Below are positions 1-4,614 of a DNA stretch of 7,174 nucleotides, one piece after another (within the stretch, counting starts at the first letter, position 1; the number at the start of each line of letters is the position of its first letter). The notes under the pieces were generated by a model. It saw only the letters and a list, made by a program, of their open reading frames with translations, did no database searches and had not been told where the DNA came from. The translations under genes and the position numbers were made by a program. Origin of the DNA: Ruminococcaceae bacterium UBA1438 (GTDB taxonomy: Bacteria; Bacillota; Clostridia; Oscillospirales; Acutalibacteraceae); the NCBI GenBank assembly GCA_002329285.1, contig DCTO01000062.1, positions 729-7,902 on the forward strand, given 5' to 3'.

Positions 1-5
1 TTCAT
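1..5 (-). CDS. Start codon of a leftward gene cut by the window edge
   Basis: Only the start codon (CAT on the plus strand at 3-5) and two further bases are inside the window, so the product cannot be known. The start is believable because a strong ribosome site, GAGGTGAT on the minus strand (positions 16 to 9), lies three bases upstream of it, and a sigma-A-like promoter lies further upstream at 46-74. The gene is separated from the XRE regulator gene by that gene's terminator, so it appears to have its own transcript. Its promoter resembles the regulator's own promoter, which makes it the best candidate target of the regulator. This rests on the start signals alone. Confidence 0.55.
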
Positions 6-8
6 TTT

Positions 9-16
9 ATCACCTC
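9..16 (-). promoter_or_regulatory. Ribosome binding site of the left-edge gene
   Basis: On the minus strand this reads GAGGTGAT followed by AAA and ATG. It matches the extended anti-Shine-Dalgarno complement and is the same type of site used by the SemiSWEET-like gene (GAGGTGAT). It is the main reason to call a gene start at position 5. Confidence 0.65.
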
Positions 17-28
17 AAATTATATTGG

Positions 29-36
29 CGGTACCG
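29..36. promoter_or_regulatory. Palindrome CGGTACCG just downstream of the left-edge promoter
   Basis: This perfect 8-base palindrome sits in AT-rich DNA immediately after the predicted transcription start (about position 39, minus strand). A GC-rich palindrome of the form CGGNNCC also sits just after the start of the XRE gene (1274-1291). An operator is inferred from position and recurrence; 8 bases alone could be chance. Confidence 0.3.
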
Positions 37-45
37 TCTGATTAA

Positions 46-74
46 ATATTATCGCAAGCAAAAGAGAAACTCAA
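46..74 (-). promoter_or_regulatory. Predicted sigma-A promoter of the left-edge gene
   Basis: On the minus strand, TTGAGT (69-74) is followed by a 17-base spacer and TAATAT (46-51); a GATAAT reading of the -10 (48-53, spacer 15) is also possible. With the first reading the start falls on an A at about 39, inside TAATCAGA. The XRE promoter at 1299-1327 has the same spacing and the same bases from -10 to start. The hexamers are only moderate matches to consensus. Confidence 0.5.
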
Positions 75-85
75 TAACTTGTCTC

Positions 86-112
86 TTGAAAAGATTTCAA
101 CTAATGGTTGAA
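86..112. repeat. Two overlapping inverted repeats upstream of the left-edge promoter
   Basis: TTGAAA-AGA-TTTCAA (86-100) is a perfect 6-base inverted repeat. It overlaps a second one, TTCAAC-TAATG-GTTGAA (96-112). They lie between the -35 box of the left-edge gene and the terminator of the XRE gene. They could be binding sites for a dimeric regulator, but short AT-rich repeats are common and no function is shown. Confidence 0.3.
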
Positions 113-128
113 TGAAACATCAAACAAA

Positions 129-151
129 ATCCTCTGCAGAGGGCAGAGGAT
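129..151 (-). terminator. Intrinsic terminator of the XRE regulator gene
   Basis: ATCCTCTGC (129-137) and GCAGAGGAT (143-151) form a perfect 9-bp stem around a 5-base loop. Read on the minus strand, the stem is followed by TTTTGTTTG, a usable U-rich tract. It begins 7 bases after the regulator's stop codon. The same stem sequence recurs at 1380-1406. Confidence 0.8.
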
Positions 152-158
152 AATTCTG

Positions 159-1250
159 TTAACTTATCGTTTTAATGATTTCCTTATATTCATCCGTATC
201 ACGAACAGAATCAAATTCTTCGTCTGAAAGCCAGGTTTCTTTCATAATCTCACAGAGTGTACGTGTATCGCTAGTCTGGAAATCGGTACGTTTTTGCGCA
301 ATCTCACCGAGTAGCAGACTGTTCAGCTGTTGCTCATCAGGTCGTTCATCAAAACGCTTTGCAGCCTGAGCCGCTTTGTTAAGATAATTGAACGCAGACG
401 CAGTATCATTTAAGCGCATATAGATTTCTGCAATGACAAACGGAATTGTTGCTTCTCCCCAAGAGTCCAAACTGTTTTGATTATCAAGGATAATACCCTG
501 CAAGTCGTACAGCTTTTTCATTACGGCAAGCGACTCTTCATCTGAAAGACACCCCGATTCTCCGAGCAGCCAGACGGAACTGCTGAGAATATTATACTCG
601 TTTCGGATTTTCTCTCTCAAGAACGGCAGTTTTTCATTATCTTCTAATGCCCACCAGATATTCTGCTCACGGCATTGTTCCATAGACGGAAGCGTTTCAT
701 ATACATCTCTGCCTTCCCTCTTCCTGCCCATTTCACAATGCTGAAAAGCAAGACGGGCAGTTGCTTCAAGGCGCAAATCCGGGTCGGGACAGTATTTCAT
801 CATTCTCTCTCCGATGCTGATTATTTCATCGTCATACTTTTTTCGGTTTTCTTTCCATTCGGGTATATTACCGTCATCGTCGCCTGCCACAAAGAGCGCA
901 AACATCAACTTGTTGAGAAGTATATAATTGTTAGGAAATTCGCTGACGCCTTTCCTTGCGATTTCTATGCAGTTGGAAACATCGCCCTTGCTGATAGCGT
1001 TTTGAAATTCTTCAAGATAGCGGCATACTTTTTCCTTTTCTATAGCATCATCAACACCTATTAATGAGTCAACGGTCACGCCGAAAAAATCAGCCATAAT
1101 CGGCAGTAATTCCATATCTGGATAGCAAACGCCGTTTTCCCAGCGGGATACTGACTGATAGGATACACCAAGGCATTCTGCAAACTCCTCCTGTGTAATA
1201 TCCTTTGAGCGACGAAGCTCTTTAATTCTTTTTCCAATATTCAGTTTCAT
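159..1250 (-). CDS. XRE-family transcriptional regulator with TPR-like C-terminal region
   Basis: A 363-residue cytoplasmic DNA-binding protein. Residues 4-64 form a Cro/C1-type helix-turn-helix: KRIKELRRSKDITQEEF leads into LGVSYQSVSRWENG (27-40), then YPDMELLP and the closing FGVTVDSLIG. About residues 70-310 are helical with repeated aromatic/Ala-rich pairs, such as AEIYMRLNDTASAFNYLNKA (274-293), which look like degenerate TPR units, though I cannot place their boundaries. The C-terminus ends in DEEFDSVRDTDEYKEIIK, a common TPR-array ending. The start is supported by AAGGAGAA (plus strand 1256-1263) and a promoter at 1299-1327. A palindrome at 1274-1291 near the predicted start suggests self-regulation. 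In this family the C-terminal part usually senses a partner or ligand, which here is unknown. The target is inferred to include the left-edge gene because of the shared promoter sequence. Confidence 0.93.
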   Translation of the reverse strand: MKLNIGKRIKELRRSKDITQEEFAECLGVSYQSVSRWENGVCYPDMELLPIMADFFGVTVDSLIGVDDAIEKEKVCRYLEEFQNAISKGDVSNCIEIARKGVSEFPNNYILLNKLMFALFVAGDDDGNIPEWKENRKKYDDEIISIGERMMKYCPDPDLRLEATARLAFQHCEMGRKREGRDVYETLPSMEQCREQNIWWALEDNEKLPFLREKIRNEYNILSSSVWLLGESGCLSDEESLAVMKKLYDLQGIILDNQNSLDSWGEATIPFVIAEIYMRLNDTASAFNYLNKAAQAAKRFDERPDEQQLNSLLLGEIAQKRTDFQTSDTRTLCEIMKETWLSDEEFDSVRDTDEYKEIIKTIS

Positions 1251-1273
1251 TATTCTTCTCCTTTAAGTTAATT

Positions 1274-1291
1274 GAAACCGGCGCCTGTTTC
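1274..1291. promoter_or_regulatory. Palindrome between promoter and start of the XRE gene (candidate operator)
   Basis: GAAAC-C-GGCGCC-T-GTTTC is an 18-base palindrome with one mismatched pair (16 of 18 bases symmetric). It starts at the predicted transcription start (about 1292, minus strand) and ends 10 bases before the ribosome site. Its position suits repression by the XRE protein itself; a hairpin in the 5' leader is the alternative reading. Confidence 0.45.
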
Positions 1292-1298
1292 TGATTAC

Positions 1299-1327
1299 AA
1301 TATATCATTCACCAAGCCTCATGGCAA
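1299..1327 (-). promoter_or_regulatory. Predicted sigma-A promoter of the XRE regulator gene
   Basis: On the minus strand, TTGCCA (1322-1327) is followed by a 17-base spacer and TATATT (1299-1304), with the start predicted on an A near 1292. The segment from the -10 box to the start matches that of the left-edge promoter: TCTGATTA (plus strand) occurs at 1290-1297 and 37-44. Confidence 0.65.
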
Positions 1328-1379
1328 TAACGCATAAAGAGAGATTTTTTCTACATATTAGTGAGAAACCCTACAAAGC

Positions 1380-1406
1380 AAATCCTCTGCCAATGGCAGA
1401 GGATTT
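1380..1406 (-). terminator. Hairpin terminator of the SemiSWEET-like gene
   Basis: AAATCCTCTGCC (1380-1391) pairs perfectly with GGCAGAGGATTT (1395-1406) around a 3-base loop. It lies 13 bases beyond the stop codon of the 1420-1701 gene. On the minus strand the T content after the stem is modest (GGATTTGCTTTG), so termination may be partial. The stem core is identical to the terminator at 129-151. Confidence 0.72.
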
Positions 1407-1419
1407 ATAAGAGTTTGTT

Positions 1420-1701
1420 TTAGATTTCTTTGCCGTTAAGCGAGTCATGCTTTTTGTTGATAAAATAAACAGCAAGATTTGCAAGCACGACGGCAAGGTT
1501 TAGAAAATACACAACTAAAACGTAATTATATTGATGCGAAACAAATTTTGCCGTGATGCCGCAGAGATAGCCAATAATGATAAGAAGCAAAAATTTGAGG
1601 CTAACAGCCTTTGCAGTTTTTGCTTTAATATTTTTAACAAGATTTATCGGCCATGATAAGCCGAAGCAAATCAGCATTGCAGTTTCAAAAATATTAGACA
1701 T
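1420..1701 (-). CDS. Small three-helix PQ-loop/SemiSWEET-like membrane protein
   Basis: A 93-residue integral membrane protein with three hydrophobic helices at about 3-22, 34-54 and 58-81, and a charged tail (NKKHDSLNGKEI). The size and pattern, with a helix 1 containing Gly-Leu-Ser-Trp-Pro, then a short Lys-rich loop ending KAVSLKF, match PQ-loop/SemiSWEET proteins, which work as homodimers moving sugars or other small solutes. The classic Pro-Gln pair is not present: W17-P18-I19 occupies that place. The start is ATG at 1701 because GAGGTGAT (plus strand 1706-1713) lies just upstream; an ATG ten codons earlier (1731) has no ribosome site and sits close to the -10 box. It has its own promoter at 1722-1750 and terminator, so it looks monocistronic. 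The fold is likely; the substrate is unknown. Confidence 0.8.
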   Translation of the reverse strand: MSNIFETAMLICFGLSWPINLVKNIKAKTAKAVSLKFLLLIIIGYLCGITAKFVSHQYNYVLVVYFLNLAVVLANLAVYFINKKHDSLNGKEI

Positions 1702-1705
1702 ATAT

Positions 1706-1713
1706 ATCACCTC
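1706..1713 (-). promoter_or_regulatory. Ribosome binding site fixing the SemiSWEET-like start at 1701
   Basis: The minus strand reads GAGGTGAT, then four bases, then ATG at 1701. The site lies inside the longer open frame that would begin at 1731, and so argues for the shorter 93-residue product. Confidence 0.75.
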
Positions 1714-1721
1714 GGCTTTGT

Positions 1722-1750
1722 ATTTTATCACACGGTGTCCAAATATGCAA
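1722..1750 (-). promoter_or_regulatory. Predicted sigma-A promoter of the SemiSWEET-like gene
   Basis: On the minus strand, TTGCAT (1745-1750) is followed by a 17-base spacer and TAAAAT (1722-1727). The -10 box is good and the -35 box is weak. It stands back to back with the rightward promoter at 1769-1797, leaving 18 bases between the two -35 boxes. Confidence 0.55.
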
Positions 1751-1768
1751 ACCGCGTTTTTTCATAAT

Positions 1769-1797
1769 TTGACATTATTTTCGCGATTTGATATACT
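1769..1797 (+). promoter_or_regulatory. Strong sigma-A promoter of the type I membrane protein gene
   Basis: A perfect TTGACA (1769-1774), a 17-base spacer and TATACT (1792-1797) make this the best promoter in the window. The start is expected near 1804, giving a leader of about 26 bases. ATAAT (1764-1768) and ATTAT (1774-1778) form a short inverted repeat across the -35 box, a possible but unproven operator. Confidence 0.8.
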
Positions 1798-1814
1798 TTT
1801 TTACATAAGATGTT

Positions 1815-1823
1815 AAGGGGGGG
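1815..1823 (+). promoter_or_regulatory. Ribosome binding site with a run of seven G
   Basis: AAGGGGGGG lies six bases before the GTG start at 1830 and decides that start. The seven-G run (1817-1823) is unusual for a ribosome site. It could change length by slippage and alter spacing to the start. Confidence 0.7.
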
Positions 1824-1829
1824 ATTTCA

Positions 1830-2810
1830 GTGAAGAGATTTGCTGCGTTTGCTGTTGCGCTGATTATGGCGCTTTCGGCCCCGGCGTGCGCATATGCTCT
1901 TGATGAGGATTACGCCCTTGACTATTATAATTGGTTTAGCCTTGAAGGCGCGCAGTTTGTAATTGCCGAGGAAGAGGGCTTTAGCTCCTCTCTTGATTAT
2001 TACGTTGATGAGGAGCAGCATATCTTTTATGCTTATTTAAGCTATTGCGCAAGCAGCCTTGCCGGCGAAAGCGACAGGGTTTTTGTGGTTGTCAGCCTCA
2101 GTAACGGCGCGCAAAGCAAAGGCTTTTCCTTTGATGAAAACGGATTCACGAATTATTCAGGCACTGATATTAAGCTCGTTCAAAGCTTTGACGAGCCCTC
2201 CGCCTACGGCCAAAATGTGACCTTTGCATTTCAGCTTAAGGATAAAAACGATTTCACGGATAATAGGGTTGAAATATCCGTTTGTGTTAACGGCAGTTAT
2301 TATGACGTGTTGAGCCGGCAGATTGCCTTTGCGCAGCCAACCACGGAGAAAGCAACAACTCAAAAGTCTGAAAAAAACTCCAACGCTGCAACCACCAAAT
2401 CGGGCACCACAAAGCCATCAACAGCAAAAGCATCAAAAAGCTCAGACGCGACAAAGTTTACTCCGCCTGCGGACGCTGATTATTTCACATCTTCAGAGCA
2501 AGCCGTAAGTGAATTAACCGAGGCGCAGGAGCAGGAATATGAAGCCGGCAATTTTGTTGAAGCACCTGAAATGGAGGAAACAAAGGCCCTTTCAAATCCC
2601 GCAAGGATTCTGCTGATTTGCGCCGCAATTCTTGCGTTAACGGGAATGGGCTTTTTCATCAAGGCGGCTGCTTCGTCAAAACGGAAAAGGGCGGAAGAAA
2701 AAAAGCAAAAGGCAGAGCAGAGCCTGCAGGTTAAAAGCACTAAAATAGATGAAAAATCAAAGGAAATAATAGACAGATATATTGATGATGATTATGATAT
2801 AGAAGGATGA
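1830..2810 (+). CDS. Type I membrane protein of unknown function with Thr/Ser/Lys stalk
   Basis: A 326-residue protein starting at GTG after a strong ribosome site. Residues 1-23 are a signal peptide (Lys-Arg, hydrophobic Ala/Leu core) with a likely cleavage after AYA (21-23). Cys20 is not in a proper lipobox. Residues 24-165 form an acidic, Tyr/Phe-rich outer domain with beta-like stretches (DRVFVVVSL, NVTFAFQLK, RVEISVCVNG) that I do not recognise. Residues 168-211 are a low-complexity Thr/Ser/Lys/Ala stalk, followed by an acidic segment (220-250). One transmembrane helix lies at about 257-280, then a short basic stop (SSKRKRAEEKKQK) and a charged cytoplasmic tail ending in an Asp-rich DDDYDIEG. 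The layout suggests an envelope-anchored outer domain. It is monocistronic, with its own strong promoter and terminator, so neighbours give no hint of its role. An adhesin, sensor or cell-wall factor are all open. Confidence 0.88.
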   Translation: MKRFAAFAVALIMALSAPACAYALDEDYALDYYNWFSLEGAQFVIAEEEGFSSSLDYYVDEEQHIFYAYLSYCASSLAGESDRVFVVVSLSNGAQSKGFSFDENGFTNYSGTDIKLVQSFDEPSAYGQNVTFAFQLKDKNDFTDNRVEISVCVNGSYYDVLSRQIAFAQPTTEKATTQKSEKNSNAATTKSGTTKPSTAKASKSSDATKFTPPADADYFTSSEQAVSELTEAQEQEYEAGNFVEAPEMEETKALSNPARILLICAAILALTGMGFFIKAAASSKRKRAEEKKQKAEQSLQVKSTKIDEKSKEIIDRYIDDDYDIEG

Positions 2811-2811
2811 A

Positions 2812-2842
2812 AAAACAGCGGATGAAAGCCATCCGCTGTTTT
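2812..2842. terminator. Bidirectional intrinsic terminator between convergent genes
   Basis: AAAACAGCGGATG (2812-2824) pairs perfectly over 13 bp with CATCCGCTGTTTT (2830-2842) around a 5-base loop. Read leftward it is followed by six T, giving a textbook terminator for the GH28-like gene, whose stop is 5 bases away. Read rightward it ends in TTTT and serves the membrane protein gene, whose stop codon is right next to it. Confidence 0.92.
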
Positions 2843-2847
2843 GCATT

Positions 2848-4395
2848 TTATATAACGTCCTCAAAAATGAATTTCTCTCTCCAGGTATTCAAAGCAGGGG
2901 TGCATTTGAAATTTTCATATTTGAAGTTTTCCGCGTGCCTTGCCCAAATTGCATATGCAGGCAGATTTCTGAAACGCCAGCATTCGGGATAAACCTTCGG
3001 GTATTCGGGGATGAACAAGCGCTTGTCATATACTTCCTTTGCCTTGCGGTATTCAAGGTCAATATTTTTGAGAGTAATGTTTTTAACTCGCTTGATTTTG
3101 CCCCTTTGCTTAAAGCCCGCGATTATCACGGGAATTTCAATATTCTTTGCCGTAATATTCTCTAACAGGATATCGCGCACTTCGCCCTTCATATCAAAGG
3201 TTTCCTTTGCAATGCCGCCGCCCTTTGCCTTAACGCCGAATTCAATGGCGCTTGCTGTGAAATTATCAACCTCTGCAGCGCGGTTACGGTTGTTAAGCCT
3301 GATGAAAATCGGGCAGGCGCAGCGCTCCATTTCAATGTTTCTTGCGGTGATATTGCAAACCTCGGCTCCGTCGGCGCTTTCAATGCTTATGCCTGAAACA
3401 GATCCCGGGTATAAATCCGTCATCATAAAGCGGCAGTTTTCAACAAGCACATTGCGTATGGGAAAGGTGGTTTCCGTGCCGATTTTAAATGCGTTAGTGC
3501 AGCTGATAACCTCACAATCGGAAATGCGGATGTTTTCCATTGCGCCGTCGCATCCCTCCCATATTGCATTTTTAATTACGATGCCGTCGTCAGCGCAGGA
3601 AAGAAAGCAGTGCCTGATTTCTGAGTTGCCCGTCTGCATAAGGTCAATGCCGTCAGTGTTGGCAACATGGCGGTTGTTGTTAATCACAAAATTCTCAATC
3701 AAAGCATTGTCACACCGGGTCAGTCTGCAGGTCCAGTGAGCGCTGTCTTTAAAAATAATGTTGTTTATGTGAATGTTTTTGCAGCCTACAAGCTCTGCAA
3801 GCCTGCCGTATTTACTCGGGTGTGCAAATCGCAGTTGAGCGCGATTATCCCTGCGCATTTTGATAACATCAATAACCTCATCAGGCTCGGTAATATTTTT
3901 ATTAAGCAGGGGCTTTCTGCCAAAAAGATGGCCGTTGCCGTTAATCGTGCCCCCGCCGGTTATGCAGATATTTTCACAATCCTTTGCATAAATCAGCGCA
4001 GGCTTCTCAAATCCCTGCCCGCTTTCATGGGCAATTATGGAGCTGCCCTTTGCAACAAACAGGGTAACTCCGGATTTAAGCTCAATTGTTCTTGAGGTGA
4101 AAGCGCCGCCGCTGACAACTGCAAAGCCGCCGCCGTTTTCCGCGCAGGCGTTGATGCAGGCGTTGATTGCCTTTGCATTGTCAAAGCTTTTGTCATCCGG
4201 AACAGCCCCGAAATCGGTTGCAAAAAATGCATTTTCGCTTGGAATATCCTGGGCAGAAATGTATTCGTCAACGGGGTAGTAGGAGGTGTAATCAAACTCT
4301 CTTTCCTCCGTGTATTGCTCGCCCTCTGTTATTCTCAAATCCTTGCCGAAAAGCAGGGTGTTAAGTTTGTCTAAATGTGTTCGTTTTGCTTTCAT
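2848..4395 (-). CDS. GH28-like (polygalacturonase-type) parallel beta-helix protein, cytoplasmic
   Basis: A 515-residue protein. It has an N-terminal FGAVPDDKSFDNAKAINACINAC segment (62-84), then GGGFAVVSGGAF and LKSGVTLFVAKGSSI, and a long array of right-handed beta-helix coils, as in glycoside hydrolase family 28, which hydrolyses pectin chains. Visible motifs are NTDGIDL (246-252) and ADDG (268-271), giving candidate catalytic D248, D269 and D270. Two other family hallmarks are altered: the Gly-His-Gly site reads NAFKIGTET (301-309), and the Arg-Ile-Lys site appears to read SIE (337-339). IFIRLNNRNR (363-372) closes the cleft region. There is no signal peptide, so it would act inside the cell, probably on imported oligosaccharides. 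AAGGTG (4403-4408) supports the start. It is monocistronic and divergent from the DUF1846/transporter operon. The fold is near certain; substrate and even hydrolase activity are inferred. Confidence 0.88.
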   Translation of the reverse strand: MKAKRTHLDKLNTLLFGKDLRITEGEQYTEEREFDYTSYYPVDEYISAQDIPSENAFFATDFGAVPDDKSFDNAKAINACINACAENGGGFAVVSGGAFTSRTIELKSGVTLFVAKGSSIIAHESGQGFEKPALIYAKDCENICITGGGTINGNGHLFGRKPLLNKNITEPDEVIDVIKMRRDNRAQLRFAHPSKYGRLAELVGCKNIHINNIIFKDSAHWTCRLTRCDNALIENFVINNNRHVANTDGIDLMQTGNSEIRHCFLSCADDGIVIKNAIWEGCDGAMENIRISDCEVISCTNAFKIGTETTFPIRNVLVENCRFMMTDLYPGSVSGISIESADGAEVCNITARNIEMERCACPIFIRLNNRNRAAEVDNFTASAIEFGVKAKGGGIAKETFDMKGEVRDILLENITAKNIEIPVIIAGFKQRGKIKRVKNITLKNIDLEYRKAKEVYDKRLFIPEYPKVYPECWRFRNLPAYAIWARHAENFKYENFKCTPALNTWREKFIFEDVI

Positions 4396-4425
4396 AGTGC
4401 CGCACCTTAAAAACTTGATATGTTC

Positions 4426-4453
4426 ATTATATCCAACGGCAAATATTTTTCAA
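4426..4453 (-). promoter_or_regulatory. Predicted sigma-A promoter of the GH28-like gene
   Basis: On the minus strand, TTGAAA (4448-4453) is followed by a 16-base spacer and a perfect TATAAT (4426-4431). The leader is about 25 bases before the ATG at 4395. I found no sequence resembling a catabolite-responsive element next to it. Confidence 0.7.
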
Positions 4454-4504
4454 TACTTATTCAAAAAAAGTATAATTATTTGATAAAAAATTGTTTTCAT
4501 ACTA
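4454..4504. other. AT-rich spacer between divergent promoters
   Basis: The 51 bases between the two -35 boxes are almost purely A and T with several A- and T-tracts. AGTAT (4469-4473) and ATACT (4499-4503) form a wide inverted repeat. Such tracts can act as UP elements for both promoters or as a regulator site, but nothing here identifies a protein that binds. Confidence 0.35.
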
Positions 4505-4533
4505 TTGATTTATAAATCGCTTTGCTCTATAAT
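4505..4533 (+). promoter_or_regulatory. Predicted sigma-A promoter of the DUF1846-transporter operon
   Basis: TTGATT (4505-4510), a 17-base spacer and a perfect TATAAT (4528-4533). The start is expected near 4540, giving a leader of about 75 bases that contains competing hairpins. Confidence 0.7.
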
Positions 4534-4539
4534 ATGTAA

Positions 4540-4593
4540 GTACAGGGCGGCTGTACGTTTAGTGCGGCCGTTTTTCTTTATTGTTTTTGCGGC
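4540..4593 (+). promoter_or_regulatory. Leader with terminator-like hairpin and competing stems (candidate attenuator)
   Basis: CGGCTGTAC (4548-4556) can pair with GTGCGGCCG (4562-4570) as a 9-bp stem, two of the pairs being G-U, with loop GTTTA. TTTTTCTTTATTGTTTTT follows directly, as in an intrinsic terminator. A second stem, GTACAG-GGCGG-CTGTAC (4540-4556), shares the left arm and so excludes the first. A third pairing of GCCG (4567-4570) with CGGC (4590-4593) would also break it. The terminator would fall only about 35 bases after the predicted start, which is short for an attenuator. No known riboswitch class is recognised. Confidence 0.4.
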
Positions 4594-4598
4594 AAGAT

Positions 4599-4607
4599 GG
4601 GAGGAGG
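4599..4607 (+). promoter_or_regulatory. Ribosome binding site fixing the DUF1846 start at 4615
   Basis: GGGAGGAGG lies seven bases before ATG at 4615. The upstream in-frame ATG at 4597 has no ribosome site and would encode this very Shine-Dalgarno stretch as Gly-Gly-Gly-Arg, so it is rejected as the start. Confidence 0.88.
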
Positions 4608-4614
4608 ACGTGAA

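Noticed and set aside
675..1064. A 129-codon rightward open frame across the XRE gene
   Set aside because: It overlaps the coherent helix-turn-helix/TPR-like protein on the other strand and has no start signals.
1380..1406. CRISPR or transposon end repeat based on the repeated CCTCTGC hairpins
   Set aside because: There are only two copies, each a hairpin just past a stop codon with no spacers, target-site duplications or transposase, so terminators explain them better.
1702..1731. Ten-codon longer start for the SemiSWEET-like gene
   Set aside because: The start at 1731 lies 4 bases from the predicted -10 box, and the clear ribosome site serves 1701.
1881..1900. Lipoprotein signal at Cys20 of the membrane protein
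   Set aside because: The residues before the Cys (Ala-Pro-Ala) do not make a lipobox, and an AYA signal peptidase I site follows at once.
3011..3739. A 242-codon rightward open frame antisense to the GH28-like gene
   Set aside because: The opposite strand encodes a full beta-helix protein with family motifs. The antisense frame has no ribosome site of note and its composition is a shadow of the real gene.
4597..4614. Upstream in-frame ATG for the DUF1846 gene
   Set aside because: It would translate the Shine-Dalgarno sequence itself and has no ribosome site; homologues typically begin close to MYKIGFDNDK.
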